Assembly (NCBI GenBank): GCA_031835245.1
Contig: JAVKOQ010000076.1
Location: forward strand, 62,001 to 126,000
DNA length: 64,000 nt
Source: Balamuthia mandrillaris
Lineage: Eukaryota > Discosea > Longamoebia > Balamuthiidae
Direction of reading: 5' to 3'
The position numbers and the translations under genes are program-made. The notes below the pieces were generated by a model. It made no database searches, had not been told where the DNA came from, and saw only the letters and a program-made list of their open reading frames with translations. Positions 34,829 to 48,045 of this stretch are shown here, piece by piece (positions within the stretch are counted from its first letter, which is position 1; every line of letters starts with the position of its first letter).

Positions 34829-35948
34829 AAGAAAAGAATACTAACCTGTACAGCGGATTCAAAGTTTTGAGCATGGCTGACGGGCGCGATGTTGAAGCAG
34901 ACCCACGTCCGAACGGTGCTCACCATCTCCATCAGCTCCACCACTTCACGCTTCAGCAGCGCCACCAGCTCCAACGTTCGGTCGTTGGAAGGATGAAGCG
35001 CCACTGCTTCCTCTCCCCTCTTGTTTTCTTTTTCTTTCTCCTTTTCTTCTTCTTCTTCTTCTTCTTCTTCTTCTTCTTCTTCTTCTTCTTCTTCTTCTTC
35101 TTCTTCTTCTTCTTCTTCTTCTTCTGCTTTTCTTGATTGTGAGGGAAGAACGTGTTTCTCTTCCGCAGCTCTCTCTTTGATGAATTGCTGAAACGTTGAT
35201 ATACAAAGCGTGAGCTTGGGAGCAGTAAAGAAGAAAGAAGAAAGAAGAGAGCAAAGCAGCAAAGAAGAAAGAAGAATGAAGAAGCAAAATAGAGAAGAGA
35301 AGAGAAGCAGGCAAGAAGGAAAGAGAAAGAAAGGAGCAAAGAAGCGAAAGACAGTTAAACCTTCCACAACAAGTCCAAACGCAGCATCTTTTGTGGCATT
35401 CGCGTGTGAATAATGTCCAGCGTGTCTTTGGTCATCTGGTGGCGCAGGTCGCTGAGGTGACGGGCCTCCGGAGTGTTGGCCGACTCTTCCACGATGCGCA
35501 CCAGACGCAACCTCTCCTCCTCATAGCTTGCCTCCTCCTCTTTCGCTTTCTCCTCCGCTGCTTGGCTCTGCTGCTTCTTTGGCTTTCTCTGCTTCTTCTT
35601 TTTCTTCTTATTCTTCGGGGTTTGCTGTTGATCCGCTTTGTCCTCCGAGGTTTGTGGTGGTTGGTGTCCTCCTTTCGGCTTTTGCTCCGTTTTGTGGTGA
35701 CCCTTGTGGTTGGCTCCTTCTTGCTCTTGTTTATTCTTGCTGTTCTCTTGGGCTGCGGCGGCCTCCTCCCCAGCAATCCTTGCCCTCTTGTTTTGTTTGG
35801 CCTCCGAATTATTATTATTATTTTTACTTTTCACTGCGGCGGAAGCTCCTTTTTTCTTTCCTTTTGTCTGAGCTTTATGCTGGTCAGCAGTCGAAGCCTT
35901 GTTGCCTTCCGTCTCGCTCGGTTCCCTCTTTCTTTTGTTGCTACTCAT
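34167..35948 (-). CDS. PSME3: 11S proteasome activator, PA28-gamma-like, with extended tails
   Basis: Family role: heptameric 11S regulator that opens the 20S proteasome gate independently of ubiquitin; PA28-gamma is nuclear. Exons 35948-35361, 35187-34846 and 34646-34167 join in phase to 469 residues, against about 254 in human. A 160-residue Lys/Gln/Asn-rich N-terminal extension with basic clusters precedes the first PA28 helix (EARHLSDLRHQM ... LDIIHTRMP). The variable homologue-specific loop is replaced by a run of more than 25 Glu. The conserved C-domain follows: VSTVRTWVCFNIAPV, QNFESAVQLEIVSEME, HPAVEDFERALPRMDEEQ and SNMYSLLHDLIDKNLKNL. A Gly/Arg-rich tail is added after the usual end and finishes in IYL, a hydrophobic-Tyr-X tripeptide. 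The family is strongly supported; the role of the tails is inference. Confidence 0.92.
34681..34825. repeat. GA microsatellite in PA28 intron 2
   Basis: About 145 bp of GA with AAAGAG interruptions in intron 34647-34845; CT on the sense strand. Confidence 0.95.
35047..35126. repeat. TTC trinucleotide array (coding poly-Glu)
   Basis: Nearly perfect CTT repeat encoding the Glu run in the variable loop of the PA28-like protein (GAA on the minus strand). Confidence 0.95.
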
Positions 35949-36187
35949 CTCTCTTCTTTTCTTCTCTTCTTCGTTGCTCTATTTATTGTAGACAGTTTCG
36001 GAGATCCTAATATTGCGGACACTGATGACATCATTATTTATGTGGACACTCGTGACATCAGCAGATGAGAATCTGTAGACATATTTTTGCGGACTATGAT
36101 GACATCATTATCTTTGTAGCCCTCGTAATCACGTCGTCTTGGGACATTCATTTCATTTAACGGCAAATAAAGAATAAATAAGACCAG
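35949..36187. promoter_or_regulatory. Divergent promoter with repeated TGACATCA sites
   Basis: 239 bp between the PA28-like and NADH dehydrogenase starts. Two direct repeats of about 24 bp (GCGGACNNTGATGACATCAT at 36015-36039 and 36089-36114) flank a third TGACATCA at about 36053-36060. The core is TGATGTCA on the other strand, as in the 2015-2905 and 56286-56694 regions. A CRE-like site bound by a bZIP factor is one possibility (inference). Confidence 0.55.
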
Positions 36188-39049
<2,862 letters not shown>

Positions 39050-39098
39050 ACAAAAAACAAACATCCTTCCTTCAATGTAATGTTATTCTTTCTTGTCT

Positions 39099-42000
39099 TT
39101 ACTCAAGTTTCATTGCTGTATCGTTGTCATCACCGAGTTGCTTCAATATATTCGTCAACCGTTGCAACAACACATCTCTTCTTGCTTCTTCCATCGTCGA
39201 AAATCGTTTGGCCAAACGACGCACCAACTCGCGATACAGCAATAACGAAGGGAGCAACTCTGTCGGACCAACATTGTAATGTATCCACTCCGAAGGGAAC
39301 GACTCCATGACCCGTTCGCACATTCTTACCAACAGCAGTTCTGTTTGTGGGTTGTGAGTGTTGTCGAGAGTTGTTTCCAGTTTGCGAAGAAATGGGATCA
39401 ATTCTGGATTGAGTATCTTGTCGAGGCATAATGCTTGTAACGCCCGATTGGAGAGAGATTTATGGAATGATGCTATGTTCTTCAGCAACTAAAAGTTTAA
39501 AGTGAGACATGAAGAAAGGAAAAGAGGAATAGGAAGAAAGAAGCAAGCAAAGAAGTGGAAAACAAACCTTGAGAGTACGCCAAAAGGAAGAAAGTGCAAG
39601 GCTGTAGGCAGGACTGGAGGGATCTTCTTCGAGCAGAAGGGGAAGCACGCGCACTTGTTGAATGGCAGCTTGCATCGTCACTACGATAGGAGCACAAATG
39701 TTCTGTACGTTTAAATAGAAAACGATAAGAGGGTAAGAAAACAAACATGAGAAAGAGAGAAAACGAGACAGCAGGAAAAAATAAAGGCAAACCTTGATTT
39801 CTTTGTCACTACGGAGATGTGGCATAATCTGTTCAAGGAGAGTTCTAGCAAAGTCGGTTTGAGAGGGGGAGAACGGATCCCATGCGTGCGTAAATAGCTC
39901 TTTGGTTTTTGGGACGATCACTCGACGCACCAACACGGACACCAAAGCATAGTCTTTGCTGGAATGAATGCCTTGTACTTTTTGTTGCTCTTGTTCCTCT
40001 TTCTTCATTGTATCCTTTTCCTTCTCTTCTTTTTGTTGTATTTCAGCATCCTCTTCTTTGCCATAATCCTCCAACAAACGATACCAATTCATGCGCTGAA
40101 AAGAACTGTTCCAAACAGCCTCTTCTTTCGTTGTAGGTTTCTCCTCTTTCTCCATTTCTTGTTTGCGTTCTTTCCCACGACGTGCCAAGAAGAAAGGATC
40201 CCAAGCCAACGTTTCCAACGTTGCTAACGGAGCGCAAATGTCGGCGATACTGATGTAAGCAAACGACTTGAGGTAATCATCGCTGTAGTTACGAAGCCAA
40301 TAGCTGAACCTTCGTTTGATGTGCAGCAAAGAACAAAACTCGGGCAAAGCGTCATCAAACAAACCGTTTGCAAGAGAAAGTATTTCGTCTCGTTCCACCG
40401 CATACTCTCTCATTGCTTGTCTATAGTCTTCTTCGTCTTCGTCTTCTTCTTCACTGGTCCATCCTTCGTCTTCTTGTTGACGCGCTGGTCTTCTTTCAGC
40501 CCTTTCTCTTCTTCGTTTCTCTCTCATTTCTCTTCGTCGCTCTTTCCTGGTTTGTTCCATTGCGTTTTTGTCTCTTCCAAATTCATCCAACTCGACATTT
40601 TTCTTGGAGCCACGTTCTTCTGAGTGTTTGCTCTTGGTAACGTCCTCGATTGTTTCTTCTATATCACGTTGTCTTGCTTTCTTCCGTTCTACATAATGTT
40701 CCAATCGTATCTTATCCATTTCTACATCGTATTCAGATATTTGTGGCATCTGTTTAAAAAAAAGAGCAAAAGATTCAGATATTTTGTTTAAGAAAAAGAG
40801 AAGGTGAAGTTAGAAAAGAGAGAAAAAAGTAAAAGAAGAGAATGGCAATAATAGAGAAGAGAAAGAAACCTTTTCTTTTAAGCAATCTAACAGGTCAAGT
40901 ACGTATTCTTTTAGCTCTTGATAGTAAACGTACTGCTGCGACAAAAAGTCCATTCGCTGCTGCGTAGTGTCAATAGTTGTGGCAGATGTTTTTAGTGTAT
41001 CTTCGATTTGCTGCAGTTTTTTCTCGTGTTTGCTGGTGTTCAACTGCATTGTGTTCAATCCTTGTTTAAGCTTCTCAACAATCTGTTGTACTGTTGGTGT
41101 TGCTCTCGCTTGTGCCTGTGCTTGTGCCGTAGCTAAGATTTTTTCAGATGGATCAGCAATTTTAAGAGGGAGAGGGAGAGGAAAAGAAGAAGAACAAGAA
41201 GGAAAGACAGAAAGAAACGAAAAGAACATACCTGCACCTACGCCTTCCCGAAGACCATGACGAATGGCGGCAGCAGCAGCAGCATTCGAGGAAGAGGGTA
41301 GTTGCAAGAATAGTCCATCCTCATCCATTAACATTTTCACTCCATCCTCACCATCCTCCTCATCCATCATTGAAATGGCGCCCATGGCAAGTTCCACAGC
41401 CTCAGAGCCCACTTCCTTTCCTCTCACTCCTTTTTTCAGTTGTTCCAACTCCCATCTCTCCAATTCCTCATCTTCGCTAGAGTCTTCTTTTTCTTCTTCA
41501 TCCTCTTCTTCGTCACTCGCCCTCTTCTGTTGTCGTTCCTCTCTTCGCCGGTCTCTTTCGATCTCATCATAGAGAGACCTCCGTTGAAGGCGTTTTTGTC
41601 GTCGTTCCATCTCTTTGGGGTCACCAAAGGCTATTCTAGTACCAGCTTGATCCTCAAACACAACAGCATCATCGCCGTCTGCCTCTTCCGAGTCTGAGTC
41701 AGAGTCTCGTATCAAACGTTGATTGACTCGTTTGGAGTCTTGTTTTGTGCTGTTCAAAGGGATAAACTCTTCCTCTGCTCTCTTATTTCCTCCTACTTCT
41801 CGCGGTTCCTTTGCTTCTTCGTCTGCAGTGAGGATGTTGCCATATGTTCTCATTCTCTCTCGTTTTGCTCGTGCTCTCTCTATCTCTTCTTTCTTAGGAA
41901 TGATGGGCACAGCGTCGTACAAAAACTCTCCTCCGCTCTTCTCCTCATCTTCTTTTTCTGCATCTGTCATCACCATTGTTGTCGTCGTTGCCGTTGTTGT

Positions 42001-42803
42001 ACTTCGTTCAGCTGCGATAGAAGAATGAGAAGAAGGACGAGAGGGCTGCACTGAACTGCTAAAGTAAAACGTGTTGGAGTTGTGTCGAAGAGCGGCCAGT
42101 TTTTCGGGAGTGTACTCTCCCACTTGGGAGCGTTGAAGAAGGGAGGCTGGAATGACGCTTGGCCGCTCGTTGGAAGAGGCAGTTGCAGTCTCTGTGTTTG
42201 GCTGTTTAGCAGCTCTGTTTGTTTTGCAAGAGAAAGAGCGAGTTATTAAACAGAAGAAAAGCAGAGCAGGAAGGGACAAGAGAATGAGAGAGCATGAGAG
42301 CAAGGAGAGAGGAGCAGGGAACGAGAGAAGAGAGGAGGAGAGAGAGCAGCGAAAGAGAAGAGAGAGAGAGAGAAGAGGGAAGCAGATAACGAGAAAAGAA
42401 AAAAGAAAAAGGAGAAGAAGAAGTATGAAGAAAAGAAGGACGGGCGAAACGGTTACCTCATAAACTTGCGGGCTCTGGTTGAGGCAGAGGAATCCTTCTT
42501 TTTCACATCTTGTGGCGTTTGGAAAGGCGTTTTTTTCCTGCTGACACTCTCGACGACCTCCTCCTCATCGCCAAAGCTCAAAGCGCTGCTGCTGCTCTTT
42601 TTCTCTCTGCGTTGCTGTCGCGATTTGTTTCTGTTGTTGAACCTCTTCTCCACTCGCTGAACTGCAGCGGAGTCCTCGTCCTCTTTCTCTTCCTGTCGTT
42701 GTGGCGTTTGCTCCTCCTTTCCCTCTTCTTCCTCCTCCTCCTCCTCCTCCTGTCCAACCACTCTTTTGCGCAACTGTTTCCTGCGTGGGCGTATCGGCAA
42801 CAT
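39099..42803 (-). CDS. PAXBP1: GCFC/PAXBP1-family protein (spliceosome-associated)
   Basis: Family role: GCFC-domain proteins (PAXBP1, GCFC2, plant ILP1) act with the Prp43/TFIP11 spliceosome disassembly machinery in the nucleus. Exons 42803-42457, 42214-41232, 41132-40870, 40749-39793, 39702-39568 and 39488-39099 join in phase to 1,024 residues. The basic N-terminus (RPRRKQLRKR) and SALSFGDEEEVVES match the family N-terminal pattern. Next are GEYTPEKLAALRHN, an acidic Ser/Asp region (RDSDSDSEE) and a coiled coil (LQQIEDTLKTS ... QELKEYVLDLLDCLKEK). The GCFC domain follows: ILSLANGLFDDALPEF, RFSYWLRNYSDDYLKSFAYIS, WDPFF, RVIVPKTKELFTHAWDPFS. Size is near that of human PAXBP1 (917). The stop lies 49 bp from the convergent NADH dehydrogenase. 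Confidence 0.9.
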
Positions 42804-43209
42804 GGCTCTCTCTCCCTTTCTTTTTTTTTGTTTGTCTTTTATGTCGACGAAAATTTTATGTCGACCAACGAGTTTTCTTCAACTTTTCTGTTGACTCCTC
42901 AACTAGTTAACAATTATTGTCGATAATTTGTTGTGGATTGTCAATCATCAGGAGTCGACATTTATCGATGAAGATGAAGGATTGATGTCGACACCAAAGT
43001 AATTGCGTTCCCACAATTGGAGCGCAGGGGGAGGATGCATCCCTTTAGAGCAGGGTCCCCGGTCATATATGTCAATACACAAGATTAACATACCAGCTCC
43101 CTTCTTACCGTTGGTGCAGATTCCCTTCTGTCTCTAAAAAGCCCAGGTAGAATCGCACGACAGTTTCGGAGTTTTTTTGTTTTTGTTTCTCTCTCTCTCT
43201 CTCTCTCGT
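42804..43209. promoter_or_regulatory. Upstream region with a cluster of GTCGAC sites
   Basis: 406 bp between the GCFC start and the stop of the F-box/ankyrin gene. Four GTCGAC palindromes lie within about 150 bp (about 42843, 42861, 42954 and 42988), three in the form TGTCGAC, interleaved with GTTGAC and TGTCGATAA half-sites. The cluster is within 200 bp of the GCFC ATG. A short CT tract at 43190-43208 belongs to the F-box/ankyrin 3' side. Confidence 0.55.
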
Positions 43210-44517
43210 TTAGTCAGAGGGAACAGGCGCCGAGTCCCACGGGCAACCGTGATCCCTTGCCCACTGCAAAACCTCCAGGTGACCATGCCTCGATGCTCGT
43301 ATGAAGCACTGCTCGTTCCAAGGACATCCATGCTCCCTGGCCCATCGCAACACCTCCAAATGCCCGTTCTCTGCCGCGCATGCGCAAGTGGCTTCATTCC
43401 AAGGGCACCCATGCTCTCTAGCCCATCGCAACACCGCCAAATGTCCGTTGGTGGCTGCAGCGCTGCAAATGCTTTCGTCCCATTCGCAGCCTTGCTCTCT
43501 GGCCCATTGCAGCACCTGCAAGTCGCCATGCTTGGCTGCATAATAGCAGGTCAACTCGTTCCAAGGACAACCATTCACTCTGGCCCATTGTAACACCTCC
43601 AAAGAAGAAGCGCTGCCTTTCTTCTCGAAAGCAGCGGCCGCAGCCAGAGCGCAAGTGGCTTCATTCCAAGGGCACCCATTCCCTCTGGCCCACCGCAGCA
43701 CCTCTAAATGTCCGTTATGAGCGGCGCTGCTGCAGGTTCGTTCGTCCCAAGGACAACCGTTCGCTCTGGCCCACCGCAAAACTTCCAGATGACCTCCTTC
43801 CGAGGCCTCGCTGCAGGTCTCCTCGTTCCAAGGGCAGCCCTTCTCTCGGACCCATTGCAGCACTGTCAGGTGACCCCAACGAGCTGCATTGCTGCAGGTG
43901 CGCTCATCCCAAGGGCAGCCTTGCTCCCTTGCCCATTGCAACACTTCTAGGTGTCCGTTCTTGGCTGCTTGAGCACAGGTCAACTCGTTCCAATCACAAC
44001 CTTGCTCTCTGGCCCATTGGAGTACTGCCAAATGGCCGTACATGGCAGCAAAACAGCAGGTTGCCTCGTTCCAAGGACAACCTTGCTCATGAGCCCATTG
44101 CAGGACCTTCAGATGGCCGCCAGCCGCTGCTTTGGCACAGGTCAACCAGTTCCAGGGGCAGCCTTGTTCTCTGGCCCACTGCAGCATTTCCAGGTGTCCG
44201 TTCTGGGCTGCCCAAATGGAAGTCCAAATGTCCCAAGCGCAGCCTTGCTCTCGAGCCCACTTGAGTGCCTCCAGGCTGCCGCTCTTGGCCGCGAGGCGGC
44301 AGGTCCTACTGTCAAGAGGGAAACCTTCATCACGATGAGCCCATTTGAGAAGGGCCAAGGAGCCGCACGCCGTAGCGAGGCTCAACCTCCGACGAAAACG
44401 CTTCGGACAACAGGAGTACCACCGGCGGCAGGTTCTGGCTGCCACCGGCTTCATCCCGTCGGGCAACATGCTGAAGACATGATACAGCAGTTCCATGGGC
44501 AGATCCTTTTCTTCCAT
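43210..44517 (-). CDS. F-box protein with 14 degenerate ankyrin repeats
   Basis: Intronless, 435 residues; likely SCF substrate adaptor. The N-terminal F-box (residues 1-45: DLPMELLYHVFSMLPDG ... CRRWYSCC) is followed by about 14 tandem repeats of 27 residues with consensus HLEVLQWAREQGCPWNExTC and AAxxG, the shortened ankyrin type in which the first hairpin is replaced by a Cys/Trp-rich loop. Repeat 9 holds an insertion (AAAAFEKKGSA) and the last repeat is cut short. Copies differ at codon level but keep Trp, Cys and Gly. This repeat style is common in Acanthamoeba-type amoebae and in their giant viruses; direction of any exchange cannot be judged here. The 199-bp gap upstream is shared with the BRCT gene. 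Confidence 0.9.
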   Translation of the reverse strand: MEEKDLPMELLYHVFSMLPDGMKPVAARTCRRWYSCCPKRFRRRLSLATACGSLALLKWAHRDEGFPLDSRTCRLAAKSGSLEALKWAREQGCAWDIWTSIWAAQNGHLEMLQWAREQGCPWNWLTCAKAAAGGHLKVLQWAHEQGCPWNEATCCFAAMYGHLAVLQWAREQGCDWNELTCAQAAKNGHLEVLQWAREQGCPWDERTCSNAARWGHLTVLQWVREKGCPWNEETCSEASEGGHLEVLRWARANGCPWDERTCSSAAHNGHLEVLRWARGNGCPWNEATCALAAAAAFEKKGSASSLEVLQWARVNGCPWNELTCYYAAKHGDLQVLQWAREQGCEWDESICSAAATNGHLAVLRWAREHGCPWNEATCACAAENGHLEVLRWAREHGCPWNEQCFIRASRHGHLEVLQWARDHGCPWDSAPVPSD

Positions 44518-44716
44518 TTGGTTTGGGTGTTCTTTCTTTTGCTTCGCTTTTAGGTGGCTTAATTAAATGTCGACTGTTCACAGCGCATGGGAAACGTCTG
44601 AATTATGTCCAAATAAATTAGCAAAGTAGCTCATAAAGAAGCAGAGAGAAGAGGAATACAAACAAGAAAGAGCGTGCTGCCATCTCTCTGCTCCTTGGCG
44701 GAAGCATGGTTCAACA
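44518..44716. promoter_or_regulatory. Divergent promoter region with GTCGAC
   Basis: 199 bp between the F-box/ankyrin and BRCT gene starts. AATGTCGACTGTTCAC occurs near 44566-44581, about 55 bp upstream of the F-box/ankyrin ATG. Confidence 0.45.
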
Positions 44717-47361
44717 ATGTCTTTTGCCAAGTTTAACCTTCCCTCCACCAGAACTTCGGTTGAGCGAAAGAAGCAGGCCAGCAACCAACCAGCAGCTTCC
44801 TCGTCTTCTGCTCGAGTAACGCCCTTGCCGCCGTCAAACCCACCAATACTTCAACAAGAACGACCAAAGCTTCCTTCTTTTAAGCCATTCAAGCTGCGTC
44901 TTTCTACTTCTTGCTCTTCTTTAACCAGAACAACAACAACAATAATAGAAGAAGAAGACGACGACGACGAAGAAGACGAAGTAGAACAAGTGGATACATT
45001 TTCAAACCAACCTCAAGCCGATGACGAACAGCATAGCAACGCTGCTTGTGAGCCAGAAGAAATAGACTTGTGTCATACAGCAACGCCAAGCAACAACGAA
45101 CGAGAAGTCATTACTATTCACGACAGCGAAACTGCTCCTTCATATGTGGAGGACGAAGGAGGCGAGGAAACATATGCCGAGTTGTCTTCAGAAGAAGACA
45201 AAGACAGCTTGATGGATTGGTTAGGAGAAGAGGACCATCATCATCAACCGAAAGCATCCTCCAGCACTTGGCTCAAAGTAAAGAGAAGAACGGAATACTC
45301 TTCTGAGGAGGAAGAAGAGGAAGAAGAGGAAGATAGCCAGGATAAACAAAGAAAGCGAAAGAGAGGGATTGGAAAAGGAGGAGGGGGAGGAGGAAACAGA
45401 GCGTTGATGACAAAGAAGAAACGAGAGGAGATCTTGCGCGGTGGATTGTCGACACAACAAATGAGAGAGCTCTTTAGAGGAAAACCGTTGGAGCATGAAA
45501 GAGAACCACAACGACGACCATGGGCAGAAGAACACGAACAAGGAGAAGGAGAAGAAGAAGATGAAGAGGTTGAACGAGAGAAAGAAGAAGAGGAGAAAGA
45601 AGAGGAAGAAGAACGACTACAGCAGCAGCAACAACGGCAAAAAGAACAAAGACAAGAAGAGGAGGCCAGCGTTATCGAACTAACGCAGCCTCCACCTGCG
45701 CTTCTGCGAGCAAAGCATCAGAAGAATCGCACAATAGTTACGACTCCCACATCTGTAGCAACGACAACCGCCCACAAACAAATACTAAACACGCCTCCAA
45801 AGAAGTCACCTTCAAAAAAGCGAGCCTCTCTTTCCCTATCCTCTTCTTCTCCTTCTTCTTCGACTTTTCATGCCCCTCCCATCATTTCGTCTGTAGTTCA
45901 TCACCATTACATCTCGCATTGTCCTGCTCCAGCAGTGAGCCCAGCATCCTCATCTACCTCTGCTGCTGCTTCTTCCTCTCTACCTTTCGTTCTACATCCT
46001 TATCACCATGCAACTTCTTTTCTCGTTCCAACTTCTTCCAATCCAACTACTGACATGCCCTATCTTTACTCTATGAACGAGACCAAACCTCGAAACAAAC
46101 CAGTTGCAAATAAGCTTTCTCTAGCGAATGCTGCTCTCTCTTCTTCTACGTTTGTTCCTCTCTTTCGTGACTTTTATTTTGTTTCAACGGGACTTCCACC
46201 AACAGTCAGCAACAAAGCAAGCGATGATGCCTCGTCAAACTCTGCAGGGGCCATTCTTGCTCGTCGTCATCTTTCTGGTCTCTATCTTCTTCATCTTCTC
46301 CTTTTCTGTTGCTAACATATGTTTGTCTTAAATAATGCAGAATCGCAAGTCACAGCGCTCATTCTTGCACATGGTGGACAGTTTTGTAAAAACTTTTTTG
46401 AAAAACTAGCGTTGGCTCCTCCCTCGCGCTTTCTTTCTAGTGCGTTTTCTTCTCTTCATTCAGTAACATTGTTGTGTATCCATTCCTGCTTGCTTATTGC
46501 TTATAGCATCAGAAATAGATAAACGCAAGAAGCAAACAAAAGAAGAGGAGGAAGACGAGACTGATGACACTCTGCCTCATCGGACAAGAATGTTGCTCAT
46601 AAGCAATGGTCATCATCGCACTTTCAAATATCTGGCTTGCGTGGCGTGGGGTGTACCCTGTCTCCACTATCGGTGGGTGCTTCACAGCTGCGAGCAAGGC
46701 AAGTTGTTGCCACAACAGCCCTACCTCTTGCCCGTTGGCTTTTCTTTGGAGACTAACTCCTTGTTATATCAGTACTCATCTCTCGTTCTTTCTCTTATTC
46801 TTTCCTCTTTCCTTTTTGTTCCTCCCGGTTCTCTTTTCTTGTCTTTGTTGTTGTCCCGTTACTCACTGGAGTGCTATAAATAAAAGAAATAGGGAGGAAG
46901 CAGAGGCGGGAAAGACGTTTGCAGAATATAGAATCGGTCTCCTTGGTTCCGCAACATTCATCGTACGCCTTATTCTGTCATCTTAAACCAAACCCTGCTT
47001 CTGCAATACTAACAATTCCTTCCTTCTTTTGTGTTTCGTCTTTTCTTGCATTTTGTACAAGAAATGTTGGGGAGTGATCCTGAAAATAGGAGGAGCACAA
47101 GAGGTACTTCCACTGAGCAACATTGCTCAGCTCTCTCATGAGGCGTCACGCGAACTTGATTGCATTGTTTGGGATGACAAGGCCCAACTCGAAGGCGGAA
47201 GCCCTGCGCTTGTGCAAAAACAACATTCAAGCATGTCTTTCGTCAGCATTCAATGGCTCATCCAAAGTCTATTCTCGCGCAAAGCTCTGCCGTTGAACGG
47301 CCATGCTTCCTTCTCGCCCTCTCCTGTCGCCACAACAAAGAAAATGAAAGAAAGCCAATGA
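44717..47361 (+). CDS. 53BP1/Crb2-like protein with C-terminal tandem BRCT domains
   Basis: Likely DNA double-strand-break signalling scaffold in the nucleus. Exons 44717 to about 46277, 46341-46439, 46507-46771, 46893-46962 and 47062-47361 give about 764 residues. The first 470 residues are disordered, acidic and Ser-rich, with possible PIKK SQ/TQ sites. The C-terminal 290 residues match the 53BP1 tandem BRCT order: LFRDFYFVSTG, LILAHGGQF, RMLLISNGHHRTFKYLACVAWGVPCLHYRWV, YLLPVGFSLE, then KCWGVILKIGGAQEV, the second BRCT core (LDCIVWDD) and SIQWLIQSLFSRKAL. The end of exon 1 is ambiguous among three phase-equivalent donors (46262, 46265, 46277). No Tudor pair was recognised before the BRCTs. 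Resemblance rests on motif order, not on a search. Confidence 0.8.
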
Positions 47362-47590
47362 ACACATAGTAGTGCTTTTTTCGTGTCGTCGCGATAGATA
47401 ACCGACGACATGAACACTATTCTAAAGATTTTGCTTGATTCGGGAGTCGAACCTGCGTATAATGTCTATTCGAATACAATAAGTGTAAGAGGTGGGAGTC
47501 GAACCGAACTCGGTTTCAAACGAAGAAAGAAGCGAAGAGGAGAGGATTCACTCTTTGGTTGGATTGGATTGGGGAGGGGATTCACGGAGG
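47362..47590. other. Spacer with two Pol III B-box-like sequences
   Basis: Gap between the BRCT stop and the Nup133 ATG. GGAGTCGAACC occurs at 47443-47453 and 47495-47505; on the minus strand each is GGTTCGACTCC, an exact match to the tRNA T-loop/B-box consensus. No tRNA cloverleaf could be folded around either. Confidence 0.35.
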
Positions 47591-48009
47591 ATGTTCTCCA
47601 ACGCTCGGTTGCCTTCCTACGCCTCACGAGGGGCAAAAACCCCCACTGCAGCCACTCCCTCTTCCAAATTAGGCCGTGACCGGCCTCCCGCCTCGTTCTC
47701 TGCTACATCGTCTCCGGTCACTCCGTCCTCCTCTTCTGCTACTGCCTCCGCCTCGCGGTATGCTTTCACCCCTACTACCTCAACTGCTCCTTCTTCCTCG
47801 TCTTTGGCCACAACACGAGCGGCACCTTCCTCTGCTTTTGCTGGAAGCGCCAAGCGGGCCAAACTGGGACCGACCACGCCTTCCACCGCCGCCGTGCCTC
47901 TCCGGTATCAGCGCACAGTCCTACAGGAGAACGATAGACACCGCGTGGAAGGGATCTGCCCTTTGCCCACTGCTGTCGTCAAATATTTGAACACAATAAC
48001 AGGTGCTCT

Positions 48010-48045
<36 letters not shown>

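Noticed and set aside
34867-35136. Plus-strand frame ending in poly-Phe
   Set aside because: Antisense reading of the poly-Glu array in the PA28-like gene.
47432-47510. tRNA gene on the minus strand suggested by T-loop consensus
   Set aside because: Neither copy has a 7-bp acceptor stem or a pairing T-stem at the required distance; no cloverleaf could be drawn.
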